A stretch of 64,000 bases of DNA, taken from positions 1 through 64,000 of the forward strand of contig CANCCJ010000008.1 in the NCBI GenBank assembly GCA_947374535.1. The letters are read 5' to 3'. Position 1 is the first letter of the stretch, and the number at the start of each line of letters is the position of its first letter. Both the position numbers and the translations under genes were made by a program. Positions 17,282-25,350 of this stretch are shown piece after piece. The stretch is from Comamonadaceae bacterium. Its GTDB lineage: Bacteria > Pseudomonadota > Gammaproteobacteria > Burkholderiales > Burkholderiaceae. The notes under the pieces were generated by a model, which was not told the DNA's origin, did no database searches, and saw nothing but the letters and a program-made list of their open reading frames with translations.

Positions 17282-17465
17282 AGATTTTGTGTTTCTTCAG
17301 TCTTCGGGGCAAATCAAAGAGATGCCTTGGGGCAAAAAGACAGCCACGCTGTCGCACGTTTGGATGTGTGGCAAGTGCCGCAATTTCCGTCGTAACGATG
17401 AGCTGCTGAGTGGGTACATCGAGCAGCTCAAGGCACGGTTACTTGCGGATCAACCGCCTAAGTGA
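17271..17465 (+). CDS. Small zinc-binding anti-sigma factor (ZAS motif)
   Basis: The 64-residue protein carries H29-VWM-C33-GK-C36, the HX3CX2C motif of zinc anti-sigma factors, which bind their sigma and release it when thiols are oxidised or metal is displaced. A strong Shine-Dalgarno GGAGGAG (17258-17264) fixes the ATG at 17271, inside the sigma gene (11-base overlap). There is no membrane segment, so it acts in the cytosol. Its 3' end overlaps the convergent doxX gene by 16 bases. Cysteines in the same range as the zinc site suggest a thiol-reactive metal sensor; this is inference. Confidence 0.85.
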   Translation: MRCKDFVFLQSSGQIKEMPWGKKTATLSHVWMCGKCRNFRRNDELLSGYIEQLKARLLADQPPK

Positions 17466-17932
17466 GCTGGGCGCTCTTTGAGGTGATCTAAAGAGAACCG
17501 GCCTGGGCCTTGTGTGAGGATAGTGAACAGCATGAGGCCCAACAGCAATGGCACTTTGAAGCCTAAACCCTCATCGGTGTCAATTTGGTTCCAACCGGCC
17601 CAGCCCAAATCGAAATGCACGGTGTACACGGCGATGTAAATCACGTAAAGCAAGGCCAAGCTGGAGAGCCTGCTGTACAAACCAAGGATGATCGCGAGGC
17701 CAAGCGTACTTTCTAAAAAACCAGCCGAAATCCAATTGGCTTGGGTACTCAATAGTGTGTGAGGCAGGGGAAAGTGCAGTCCAGCAAACCAATCAGGAGG
17801 TGTGAGGTTTTGCAGCTTGATCCAGCCTGCCCATGCGAATTCGTAGCCGACCGACAACCGAAGCAGTAGCAAGCCTGTGCCATCGACGTGTGAACGAATT
17901 TTTTGGACTAGGTGGTGAATGACGTTGAGCAT
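17450..17932 (-). CDS. DoxX-family membrane protein, BufD/HvfX/GigT-like
   Basis: The 160-residue protein has four predicted helices and DoxX landmarks (LLLLRLSVGYEFAWAGWIKL, FLESTLGLAIILGLYSRLSSLALLYVIYIAVY). DoxX-type genes accompany DUF692 operons in Hvf, Gig and bufferin loci, usually on the same strand. Here the gene is convergent, overlapping the anti-sigma gene by 16 bases. It nonetheless carries its own copy of the operon's promoter (17993-17966), so it belongs to the same regulon. Its membrane role is unknown; quinone- or thiol-linked redox work is proposed for the family. Confidence 0.85.
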   Translation of the reverse strand: MLNVIHHLVQKIRSHVDGTGLLLLRLSVGYEFAWAGWIKLQNLTPPDWFAGLHFPLPHTLLSTQANWISAGFLESTLGLAIILGLYSRLSSLALLYVIYIAVYTVHFDLGWAGWNQIDTDEGLGFKVPLLLGLMLFTILTQGPGRFSLDHLKERPAHLGG

Positions 17933-17965
17933 GATGACTTTCTAAGGAGTAAGTAATCATGGTTT

Positions 17966-17993
17966 GTCGCCCCAGACTCTAAAACCTGACATC
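17966..17993 (-). promoter_or_regulatory. Predicted ECF-sigma promoter of doxX, twin of 15403-15430
   Basis: Read on the minus strand: GATGTCAGGTTTT, 11 bases, CGAC. All 17 defined bases and the spacing equal those before the precursor gene, while the spacer differs. The predicted start lies about 27 bases before the doxX ATG. Confidence 0.72.
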
Positions 17994-17994
17994 A

Positions 17995-18201
17995 CTACAC
18001 ATCGCGGACGCGTTCTAGTGTTTCTTTTGCGATCCAACCGATACGGCCTTCGGCATCCATGCGTTGAATGTCATCCAGCGCAATGCGCATCAACTCGTTC
18101 TCGTTCTCAAGTTTGTAGACGCGGTTTCGCAAATTGCTCGCGTCCAGCCACGAGCCAATGGCGGTCAACAAACGCGCAATGAAGTAGCCCCAATTAGGCA
18201 T
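17995..18201 (-). CDS. Small unknown protein coupled to mnmA
   Basis: I do not recognise this 68-residue protein. It starts [39 protein letters not shown] and is mostly helical, with a short amphipathic or hydrophobic N-terminus and a charged, coiled-coil-like middle. The ATG at 18201 overlaps the mnmA stop by eight bases, so it is translated after mnmA. The mnmA link suggests, but does not show, a role near tRNA thiolation or a stress function. The frame extends further upstream only inside mnmA. Confidence 0.6.
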   Translation of the reverse strand: MPNWGYFIARLLTAIGSWLDASNLRNRVYKLENENELMRIALDDIQRMDAEGRIGWIAKETLERVRDV

Positions 18202-19321
18202 GTGTTTGGCTAAATTCTGCCGCGCTGGCAATGACCCCGCCACCCAAGCACACCTCGCCGTCATACAACACCGCCGATTGGCCGGGTGTGACGGCCCACT
18301 GAGGATCATCAAAGGCGAGCACGATCTCTCCTTTGTCGTTGTAGCTCAGCGCGCAAGGCGCGTCGGCTTGGCGATAGCGGGTTTTGGCGGCGTAGCGGCC
18401 CGGCGCGGGTTGTAGTGGTGCGCACCAGCTCAGGTCGTCGGCATGCAGCGAGCCGAAAAGCAACCAAGGGTGGTCGTGGCCTTGCACCACATACAAGGTG
18501 TTGGTGGTCAAGTCTTTGCGCGCCACAAACCAAGGTTGGTGTTCGCCACCGCCGCGCTGCGCGCCTTTTTCTTTGAGGCCACCAATGCCCAAGCCTTGAC
18601 GTTGGCCAAGCGTGTAAAAACTCAAACCCACATGCGTGCCAATCTTGCGGCCGCGTTCGTCTTTGATAGGGCCGGGCTCGTTGGCGATGTAGCGGTTTAA
18701 AAACTCGCGGAAGGGGCGCTCGCCGATAAAGCAAATGCCGGTGGAGTCTTTTTTCTTGGCGTTGGGCAAACCAATCTCGTCGGCAATACGGCGCACTTCG
18801 GTTTTGTGCAACTCGCCCACGGGGAACAAGGTTTTTGACAGCTGCGTTTGGTTCAGACGGTGCAAGAAATAGCTTTGGTCTTTGGTGGGGTCCAAGCCTT
18901 TGAGTAGCTGAAACTCGCCGCTCACTTCGCGCACGCGGCAATAGTGACCGGTGGCAATCTTGCCAGCGCCTAGGCGCATCGCGTGGTCTAAAAACGCTTT
19001 GAACTTGATTTCAGCGTTGCACAAAATGTCGGGGTTAGGCGTGCGACCCCCTTGGTATTCGCGCAAGAACTCGGCGAACACGCGGTCTTTGTATTCGGCG
19101 GCAAAGTTGACGTGCTCAATCTCAATGCCAAGTACATCGGCTACGGCGGCGGCGTCTACGAAGTCGATGTTGGACGAGCAGTATTCGCTGTCGTCATCGT
19201 CTTCCCAGTTTTTCATGAAGATGCCGACCACGTCGTAGCCTTGCTGTTTCAACAGGTAGGCGCTGACGGCGGAGTCCACGCCGCCGCTCAAGCCCACCAC
19301 CACACGTTTGTTATTTGCCAT
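18194..19321 (-). CDS. mnmA: tRNA-specific 2-thiouridylase MnmA
   Basis: MnmA thiolates U34 of the Lys, Glu and Gln tRNAs, using persulfide from the Tus relay and ATP. The 375-residue protein shows the PP-loop [15 protein letters not shown] near the N-terminus, [15 protein letters not shown] with the first catalytic Cys, [16 protein letters not shown], and [14 protein letters not shown] with the second Cys. It lies seven bases after nudJ, the same pairing as in E. coli (nudJ-mnmA). A GATAAT ending six bases before the ATG, over the nudJ stop, may give a separate leaderless transcript. Confidence 0.96.
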   Translation of the reverse strand: MANNKRVVVGLSGGVDSAVSAYLLKQQGYDVVGIFMKNWEDDDDSEYCSSNIDFVDAAAVADVLGIEIEHVNFAAEYKDRVFAEFLREYQGGRTPNPDILCNAEIKFKAFLDHAMRLGAGKIATGHYCRVREVSGEFQLLKGLDPTKDQSYFLHRLNQTQLSKTLFPVGELHKTEVRRIADEIGLPNAKKKDSTGICFIGERPFREFLNRYIANEPGPIKDERGRKIGTHVGLSFYTLGQRQGLGIGGLKEKGAQRGGGEHQPWFVARKDLTTNTLYVVQGHDHPWLLFGSLHADDLSWCAPLQPAPGRYAAKTRYRQADAPCALSYNDKGEIVLAFDDPQWAVTPGQSAVLYDGEVCLGGGVIASAAEFSQTHA

Positions 19322-19327
19322 GCGCCA

Positions 19328-19333
19328 ATTATC
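19328..19333 (-). promoter_or_regulatory. -10 element of mnmA, leaderless spacing
   Basis: GATAAT on the minus strand ends six bases before the mnmA ATG and overlaps the nudJ stop codon. Confidence 0.5.
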
Positions 19334-19829
19334 CCTTTGAGAGGTTGACCACGCTGGCGTCCGTGTAGATGAAGCTTATGGGATAGCGTTGGCCCGACAG
19401 ATGATCTTCCATGCAGCGCAGCACCAGAGGGCTGCGCAAGCGGTGGACATTTGCGCGAATTTCGTCTGGCGTCATCCATAGTGTGCGCACGATGCCCTTG
19501 TCGAGTTGTGCGCCCAGCACCTGCTCGCCCAACTCGCCGCAATAGGCCAAGCGCAGGTAGGTCACGTCTTCGGCCGCGCGGCCTTCACGGGCGGGGCGCA
19601 GCAGCCGCGACATATAGATGCCCACCATCTCTGTGGGTTTGAAAGTGTGGGTGGTTTCTTCGAGCGCTTCGCGGGCGCAACCATCCTCGGGTGATTCGCC
19701 GGGGTCGAGGTGACCCGCGGGATTGTTCAAGCGTAGACCTTCGGGCGTGTGTTCTTCAATGAGCAGATAGCGGCCTTCACGTTCAATGATGGCGGCGACG
19801 GTGACACTGGGCTTCCAACGTTTATTCAT
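19329..19829 (-). CDS. nudJ: Nudix hydrolase, NudJ-like phosphatase
   Basis: The 166-residue Nudix protein most resembles NudJ, which removes phosphate from HMP-PP and nucleoside triphosphates. The Nudix box reads [24 protein letters not shown]-x5-E-x7-RE-x2-EE is present with all metal-binding glutamates. The usual Gly after EE-x is Thr, a mild deviation. It is upstream of mnmA. Its own GATAAT lies six bases before the ATG. Confidence 0.88.
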   Translation of the reverse strand: MNKRWKPSVTVAAIIEREGRYLLIEEHTPEGLRLNNPAGHLDPGESPEDGCAREALEETTHTFKPTEMVGIYMSRLLRPAREGRAAEDVTYLRLAYCGELGEQVLGAQLDKGIVRTLWMTPDEIRANVHRLRSPLVLRCMEDHLSGQRYPISFIYTDASVVNLSKG

Positions 19830-19835
19830 TCGCTC

Positions 19836-19841
19836 ATTATC
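19836..19841 (-). promoter_or_regulatory. -10 element of nudJ, leaderless spacing
   Basis: GATAAT on the minus strand, six bases before the nudJ ATG. No Shine-Dalgarno is visible. Confidence 0.55.
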
Positions 19842-19931
19842 TTTCGGGTAAGTCCGGTTCAGTTGGCTTTACAAAGTCGTGTAACCTTGCATCACTCTGA
19901 CAAGAACAAGTACTCACACGAGGAGAAGCGC

Positions 19932-21062
19932 ATGTTGATTGGTGTTCCCGCCGAAAATCTAGCTGGCGAGACGCGCGTGGCGGTGACGCCCGAGACGGCT
20001 AAAAAACTCATCGCCCAAGGGCACACGGTACGCGTGCAAGCGGGTGCGGGGGTTGCGGCTAGCGTCACAGATGCGGCGTATGCGGCGGTGGGCGCTGAGG
20101 TGGTGGATGCCTCTGCTGCGTGGGGCTGCGACTTGGTGCTCAAGGTGCGAGTGCCTGATGTTTCTGAAGCGTCCAGCCTCAAAGCTGGTAGCACGGTCGT
20201 TGGCATGCTGGAGCCCTTCAATGCACAAGGCCTGCAGCGTTTGGCAGATGCCGGTGTGACCGGTTTTGCTCTTGAAGCTGCACCTCGCACGACTCGCGCG
20301 CAAAGCATGGACGTGTTGTCTTCACAAGCCAACATTGCAGGCTACAAAGCCGTCATGTTGGCTGCAGACACATACCAACGTTTCTTCCCCATGCTGATGA
20401 CGGCGGCCGGCACCGTCAAGGCTGCACGCGTGGTCATCCTGGGTGTGGGTGTGGCGGGCTTGCAAGCCATTGCCACGGCCAAGCGTTTGGGCGCGGTGAT
20501 TGAGGCGACCGATGTGCGCCCCAGCGTCAAAGAACAAGTCGAATCGCTCGGTGCGAAGTTCATTGACGTGCCCTTTGAGAGTCAAGATGAAAAAGACGCT
20601 GCCGAAGGCGTGGGTGGTTATGCCCGCCCGATGCCGCAAAGCTGGCTTGATCGCCAAAAGGTGGAGGTTGCCAAACGCGTGGCCTTGGCCGATGTGGTGA
20701 TCACCACGGCTTTGATTCCCGGTCGCGCCGCACCCGTGTTGGTGAGCGAAGAGATGGTCAAGGCCATGAAGCCGGGCTCGGTGATCATTGACATTGCTGC
20801 AGGCAAAGGTGCCGATGGCGTGGGCGGCAACTGCCCGCTGACCGAGGCAGGTAAAACTGTCATCAAACACGGCGTGACGTTGGTGGGCGAGACCAACTTG
20901 CCTGCGCTGGTGGCGGCAGACGCTAGCGCGCTGTATGCCCGCAACGTGCTTGATTTCTTAAAACTCGTCATCAACAAAGAAGGTGCGTTGCACATCGATT
21001 TGGAAGACGACATCGTGGCGGCGTGCTTGGTCACTCGCGACGGTGCGGTGGTGAAGAAATAA
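19932..21062 (+). CDS. pntAA: NAD(P) transhydrogenase subunit alpha part 1 (dI, PntAA)
   Basis: This is the NAD(H)-binding dI component of the proton-translocating transhydrogenase that makes NADPH from NADH. The 376-residue protein shows MLIGVPAENLAGETRVAVTPETAKKL at the start, the Rossmann loop GVGVAGLQAIATAKRLGA, and the AMADVVITTALIPGR-like segment ALADVVITTALIPGRAAPVL. ATG 19932 has a strong Shine-Dalgarno (AGGAGAAG). The frame upstream of it is non-coding. It leads pntAA-pntAB-pntB, the split form found in many beta- and alphaproteobacteria. Confidence 0.95.
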   Translation: MLIGVPAENLAGETRVAVTPETAKKLIAQGHTVRVQAGAGVAASVTDAAYAAVGAEVVDASAAWGCDLVLKVRVPDVSEASSLKAGSTVVGMLEPFNAQGLQRLADAGVTGFALEAAPRTTRAQSMDVLSSQANIAGYKAVMLAADTYQRFFPMLMTAAGTVKAARVVILGVGVAGLQAIATAKRLGAVIEATDVRPSVKEQVESLGAKFIDVPFESQDEKDAAEGVGGYARPMPQSWLDRQKVEVAKRVALADVVITTALIPGRAAPVLVSEEMVKAMKPGSVIIDIAAGKGADGVGGNCPLTEAGKTVIKHGVTLVGETNLPALVAADASALYARNVLDFLKLVINKEGALHIDLEDDIVAACLVTRDGAVVKK

Positions 21063-21088
21063 GCAGAGCAAGACAACAAGGATAAAAA

Positions 21089-21412
21089 ATGGACGCTGTT
21101 TCTCCCACCCTCGTGAATTTGATTATTTTTGTGCTGGCCATCTACGTGGGCTACCACGTGGTGTGGACGGTGACACCGGCCTTGCACACGCCACTGATGG
21201 CGGTGACCAACGCTATTTCTGCCATCGTCATCGTGGGCGCCATGCTGGCGGCGGCGATGACTGAAACCACCTGGGGTAAAACCATGGGCGTGTTGGCGGT
21301 GGCGCTGGCTGCGGTGAACGTGTTTGGTGGCTTCATGGTTACCAAACGTATGCTGGAGATGTTCAGGAAAAAAGACAAGCCCGCCAAGGCAATCGCAGGA
21401 GACAAGGCATGA
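21089..21412 (+). CDS. pntAB: NAD(P) transhydrogenase subunit alpha part 2 (dII, PntAB)
   Basis: The 107-residue membrane subunit has three hydrophobic helices (LVNLIIFVLAIYVGYHVVW, LMAVTNAISAIVIVGAMLAAA, MGVLAVALAAVNVFGGFMV) and supplies part of the proton channel. The last four bases (ATGA) overlap the pntB start, so dII halves are made together. Confidence 0.95.
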   Translation: MDAVSPTLVNLIIFVLAIYVGYHVVWTVTPALHTPLMAVTNAISAIVIVGAMLAAAMTETTWGKTMGVLAVALAAVNVFGGFMVTKRMLEMFRKKDKPAKAIAGDKA

Positions 21413-22908
21413 GCATGAACTTTGTTTCCATGAACTTGGTCACCTTGTTGTATTTGGTGGCGAGTGTGTGTTTCATTCAAGCGCTCAAAGGGTTGAGCCA
21501 CCCCACCACGTCGATTCGCGGCAACGTGTTTGGCATGACGGGGATGACGATTGCGGTGCTCACCACGGCTGCGTTGATTGTGAAGTTGTCGGGCTCAGGC
21601 ATGGGCATGAGCTGGGTGTTGTTGGGGCTGGTCGTTGGCGGCGGCGCAGGCACGGTGATGGCGCAGCGCGTGGAGATGACCAAGATGCCAGAGCTGGTGG
21701 CCTTCATGCACAGCATGATTGGTTTAGCGGCGGTGTTCATTGGTGTGGCGGCGGTGGCTGAGCCTTGGGCGTTTGGCATCACGGTGGCGCCGCAAGAGTT
21801 GGTGACTGGCATGCAAACCGCAGCGGGTTTGGTGATCACAGAAAGCGTGCAGCGCTTGCCCATCCCCGCAGGCAACCGCTTGGAGTTGTTCCTCGGCGCG
21901 GCCATTGGTGCGATTACCTTCAGCGGCTCGGTGATTGCGTTTGGCAAGCTATCGGGCAAATACAAATTCCGTTTGTTCCAAGGCACGCCGGTGAGCTTTG
22001 CGGGCCAGCACCTGCTCAACCTCGTGTTGGGCTTGGTCATGCTGGGCTTAGGCTTGGTGTTTGTGATGACGGAAGACTGGACGGCCTTCTTTGCCATGCT
22101 GGCCTTGGCGTTTGTGATGGGCGTGCTGATCATCATCCCGATTGGTGGGGCGGACATGCCGGTGGTGGTGTCCATGCTCAACAGCTATTCGGGTTGGGCG
22201 GCAGCGGGCATTGGTTTCTCCCTCAACAACAGCATGCTCATCATTGCGGGCAGCTTGGTGGGGAGCTCGGGCGCGATTTTGAGCTACATCATGTGCAAGG
22301 CCATGAACCGTTCGTTCTTCAGCGTGATCTTGGGTGGCTTCGGGGCCGAGGCGGTGACGGCGGTGGCCGGTGCGCAAGAGCAGCGCCCTGTCAAAAGCGG
22401 CAGCGCAGATGATGCGGCCTACATCTTGGCTAATGCGGAGACGGTGGTGATCGTGCCGGGCTACGGTTTGGCGGTGGCGCGTGCGCAGCATGCGGTGAAT
22501 GAGTTGGCTGAGAAGTTGATGCACAAAGGCATCAGCGTGAAGTACGCGATTCACCCGGTGGCGGGCCGGATGCCTGGGCACATGAATGTGTTGTTGGCTG
22601 AGGCGGAGGTGCCGTACGACCAAGTGTTTGAGATGGAGGACATCAACGGCGAGTTTGGTCAAGCGGATGTGGCGATCATTTTGGGTGCGAATGACGTGGT
22701 GAATCCGGCGGCGTTGGAGAAGGGCAGCTCGATTTACGGCATGCCGATTTTGGAGGTATACAAGGCCAAGACGGTGATTGTGAACAAGCGGAGTATGGCG
22801 TCGGGGTATGCGGGGTTGGACAACGAGTTGTTTTACATGGATAAGACGATGATGGTGTTTGGGGATGCCAAGAAGGTGGTTGAAGACATGGTGAAGGCGA
22901 TTGAATGA
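21409..22908 (+). CDS. pntB: NAD(P) transhydrogenase subunit beta (PntB)
   Basis: PntB carries the remaining transmembrane helices (residues about 10-270) and the NADP(H)-binding dIII domain (about 310-499). Marks are VVIVPGYGLAVARAQHAVNEL, the GRMPGHMNVLLAEAEVPYD loop, ILGANDVVNPAA and KRSMASGYAGLDNELF. Length 499 is a little longer than the E. coli protein. Start ATG 21409 overlaps pntAB; a second in-frame ATG (21415) is possible. It overlaps fadD by four bases, so fadD is likely in the same operon. Confidence 0.95.
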   Translation: MSMNFVSMNLVTLLYLVASVCFIQALKGLSHPTTSIRGNVFGMTGMTIAVLTTAALIVKLSGSGMGMSWVLLGLVVGGGAGTVMAQRVEMTKMPELVAFMHSMIGLAAVFIGVAAVAEPWAFGITVAPQELVTGMQTAAGLVITESVQRLPIPAGNRLELFLGAAIGAITFSGSVIAFGKLSGKYKFRLFQGTPVSFAGQHLLNLVLGLVMLGLGLVFVMTEDWTAFFAMLALAFVMGVLIIIPIGGADMPVVVSMLNSYSGWAAAGIGFSLNNSMLIIAGSLVGSSGAILSYIMCKAMNRSFFSVILGGFGAEAVTAVAGAQEQRPVKSGSADDAAYILANAETVVIVPGYGLAVARAQHAVNELAEKLMHKGISVKYAIHPVAGRMPGHMNVLLAEAEVPYDQVFEMEDINGEFGQADVAIILGANDVVNPAALEKGSSIYGMPILEVYKAKTVIVNKRSMASGYAGLDNELFYMDKTMMVFGDAKKVVEDMVKAIE

Positions 22909-24587
22909 CGATGAACGCCAGACCTTGGTTAAGCGCCTATCCTGAGGGCGTGGCTGCAGACATCGACACCACCGCATACGCCTCGCTGGTGGAGTTGATG
23001 CAAGAAAGCTTCAAGCTCTTTGGTGACCGGACGGCTTTTAGTTTTTTAGGCCGCAACTTGACCTACACCGAGCTTGATCGTTTGAGTCAAGTGTTTGCGG
23101 CGTATTTGCAAAGCTTGGGTCTGGTCGTCGGAGACCGTGTGGCCATCATGCTGCCCAACACCTTGCAATACCCGATTGCGGTTGCCGCTGTGTTGCGCGC
23201 CGGTTTTGTGGTGGTCAACGTCAATCCGCTTTACACCCCGCGCGAGTTGGAGTTTCAACTCAAAGATTCGGGCGCAAAAGCCATCGTCATCTTGGAAAAT
23301 TTTGGTGCCACTTTGCAAGATTGTTTGGCGCGAACATGCATCGAACATGTCGTGCTGTGCGCCATGGGCGACCGACTCGGCTGGCTCAAGGGCCTGTTGG
23401 TGAACCATGTGGTGCGACGCGTCAAAAAAATGGTGCCGGCTTTTGCATTGCCAAAAGCGGTGCGCTTCAACGAAGCGTTGGCGCAAGGCGAGCGTTGCAC
23501 TTTGACGCTGCCTGCGATTCATGGCGACGACTTGGCGGTGTTGCAATACACCGGCGGCACCACCGGTGTGCCTAAGGGCGCTGAGTTGCTGCATCGCAAT
23601 TTGGTCGCCAATATGTTGCAGGCGTCTGAGTGGTGCGGCCCCGCGCTCAAGCTCATCCCCGCGACTGAGCAACCCACCTTTGTTTGCGCTTTGCCGCTGT
23701 ATCACATCTTTGCGTTCAACGTGAATTTGCTGTCGTGCATGCGCATGGGCGGCTGCTCTATCTTGATTCCCAATCCGCGTGATATTCCGGCGGTGTGCAA
23801 AGAGTTGGCCAAGCACCGCTTTCATATTTTTCCGGCGGTCAACACTTTGTTCAATGCGCTGGCCCACCATGCAGATTTCAGCAAGGTCGATTGGTCGCAT
23901 TTGGTTGTTACCTTGGGTGGCGGTACCGCTGTGCAAGGCGCGACGGCCAAGCTGTGGTTGGAGAAAACGGGTTGTCCCATTTGCGAGGCATACGGTTTGT
24001 CTGAAACCAGCCCTGCAGCGAGTAGCAACCCAGTGACCAGCCAAAGCTACACGGGCTCGATTGGGGTGCCATTGCCGAGCACGGAGATGCGGATCATCGA
24101 TGACGATGGGAACGAAGTCCCCGTGGGTCAGTCCGGCGAAATTGCCATTCGCGGCCCGCAAGTGATGGCCGGTTATTGGCAACGCCCAGACGAAACCGCG
24201 CGCGTGATGACGCCAGATGGCTTCTTCAAATCCGGCGACGTGGGCATCATGGACGAGCGTGGCTACTTCCGCATCATCGACCGGAAAAAAGACATGATCT
24301 TGGTCAGCGGTTTCAACGTTTATCCCAACGAGGTTGAAGACGTGGTGGCGAGCTTGCCTGGAGTTTTGGAGTGCGCCGTGATTGGCATTCCCGATGAACG
24401 CTCGGGCGAAGCGGTGAAGTTGGTGGTGGTTAAGAAAGACCCCGCTTTGACTGAAGCGCAAGTGATGGAGCACTGTAAGCACAACCTGACAGGTTACAAA
24501 CTGCCACGCGTGATCGAGTTCCGCGCTGACTTGCCCAAGACGCCCGTGGGCAAGGTGCTGCGTCGAGAACTGCGCGACCACAAATAA
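22905..24587 (+). CDS. fadD: Long-chain fatty acid-CoA ligase
   Basis: This AMP-forming acyl-CoA synthetase activates fatty acids for beta-oxidation. The 560-residue product shows the P-loop-like YTGGTTGVPKGAELLHRN (near residue 207), YGLSETSPAA, the GYWQRPDETA hinge region with FKSGDVGIMDERGYFRIIDRKKDMI, and the C-terminal Lys segment KTPVGKVLRRELR. It is coupled to pntB by ATGA, linking NADPH supply with fatty acid use. Chain-length preference cannot be read from sequence; medium or long chain is the family default. Confidence 0.92.
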   Translation: MTMNARPWLSAYPEGVAADIDTTAYASLVELMQESFKLFGDRTAFSFLGRNLTYTELDRLSQVFAAYLQSLGLVVGDRVAIMLPNTLQYPIAVAAVLRAGFVVVNVNPLYTPRELEFQLKDSGAKAIVILENFGATLQDCLARTCIEHVVLCAMGDRLGWLKGLLVNHVVRRVKKMVPAFALPKAVRFNEALAQGERCTLTLPAIHGDDLAVLQYTGGTTGVPKGAELLHRNLVANMLQASEWCGPALKLIPATEQPTFVCALPLYHIFAFNVNLLSCMRMGGCSILIPNPRDIPAVCKELAKHRFHIFPAVNTLFNALAHHADFSKVDWSHLVVTLGGGTAVQGATAKLWLEKTGCPICEAYGLSETSPAASSNPVTSQSYTGSIGVPLPSTEMRIIDDDGNEVPVGQSGEIAIRGPQVMAGYWQRPDETARVMTPDGFFKSGDVGIMDERGYFRIIDRKKDMILVSGFNVYPNEVEDVVASLPGVLECAVIGIPDERSGEAVKLVVVKKDPALTEAQVMEHCKHNLTGYKLPRVIEFRADLPKTPVGKVLRRELRDHK

Positions 24588-24589
24588 GC

Positions 24590-25348
24590 ATGCGCCGGAT
24601 TGCGCTGGTCAGCGCCATGCACGAAGAGCTGGCCGCGGTGTTGGCGCGCATGCCCGATGAACAAAAAACCGTGGTCGCGGGCCGTGAGTTCTGGGTAGGG
24701 CATTGGCATGGGCATGAGGTGGTGGCGGTGCTGTCTCGCATTGGCAAAGTGGCTGCGGCAACCACGGCCTCCACCTTGATTGAACGATTTGGCGTCACGC
24801 GCATGGTGTTCACCGGTGTCGCGGGTGGCTTGGCGCCGCATGTCAATGTCGGAGATGTGGTGGTGGCGCGCGAATTTATTCAGCACGACATGGATGCCTC
24901 GCCGTTGTTCCCGCGCCATGAAATACCGCTGACGGGCATGACGCGCTTTCCAGCGGACATGGCGTTGAGCAATGCCTTGGCCAATGCCGCACCTTTGGCA
25001 TTGCAAGACATGCTGGCATCGCTGCCGCGCGAAGAATGGCTCAACTTAGACTTGGATGCTGCACGCGTGCACCAAGGTTTGATTGCGAGCGGGGACCGTT
25101 TCGTGTCTCAGACGGCTGAGAGTCAAGCCTTGCAGGCTGATTTGCCTGACGCTTTGGCGGTGGAGATGGAGTGCGCCGCTATGGCGCAGGTCTGCCACGA
25201 CTATGGTGTCCCGCTGGCCGCCGTGCGCACGATTTCAGACCGTGCCGACGATGCGGCACATGTGGACTTTCCCCGCTTTATTCAGACCATCGCCAGCCGT
25301 TACAGCGTGATGGTGCTTGGTCGCTTGCTGGCAGAGCTGCCCGTTTAG
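24590..25348 (+). CDS. mtnN: 5'-methylthioadenosine/S-adenosylhomocysteine nucleosidase
   Basis: MtnN cleaves adenine from MTA and SAH, recycling inhibitors of methylation and polyamine synthesis. The 252-residue protein has the MHEEL start with the proton-accepting Glu, GVAGGLAPHVNVGDVVVA, the substrate-binding VEMECAAMAQVC, and the catalytic Asp in TISDRADD. It starts two bases after fadD. It stops two bases before the convergent corA stop. Confidence 0.93.
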   Translation: MRRIALVSAMHEELAAVLARMPDEQKTVVAGREFWVGHWHGHEVVAVLSRIGKVAAATTASTLIERFGVTRMVFTGVAGGLAPHVNVGDVVVAREFIQHDMDASPLFPRHEIPLTGMTRFPADMALSNALANAAPLALQDMLASLPREEWLNLDLDAARVHQGLIASGDRFVSQTAESQALQADLPDALAVEMECAAMAQVCHDYGVPLAAVRTISDRADDAAHVDFPRFIQTIASRYSVMVLGRLLAELPV

Positions 25349-25350
25349 GC

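Noticed and set aside
17961..18000. Terminator or leader hairpin upstream of doxX
   Set aside because: The sequence is better explained by the promoter element shared with 15403-15430; no stable stem is formed.
23046..24581. 511-codon open frame antisense to fadD
   Set aside because: fadD has all family motifs. The antisense product has shadow composition and no recognisable fold.
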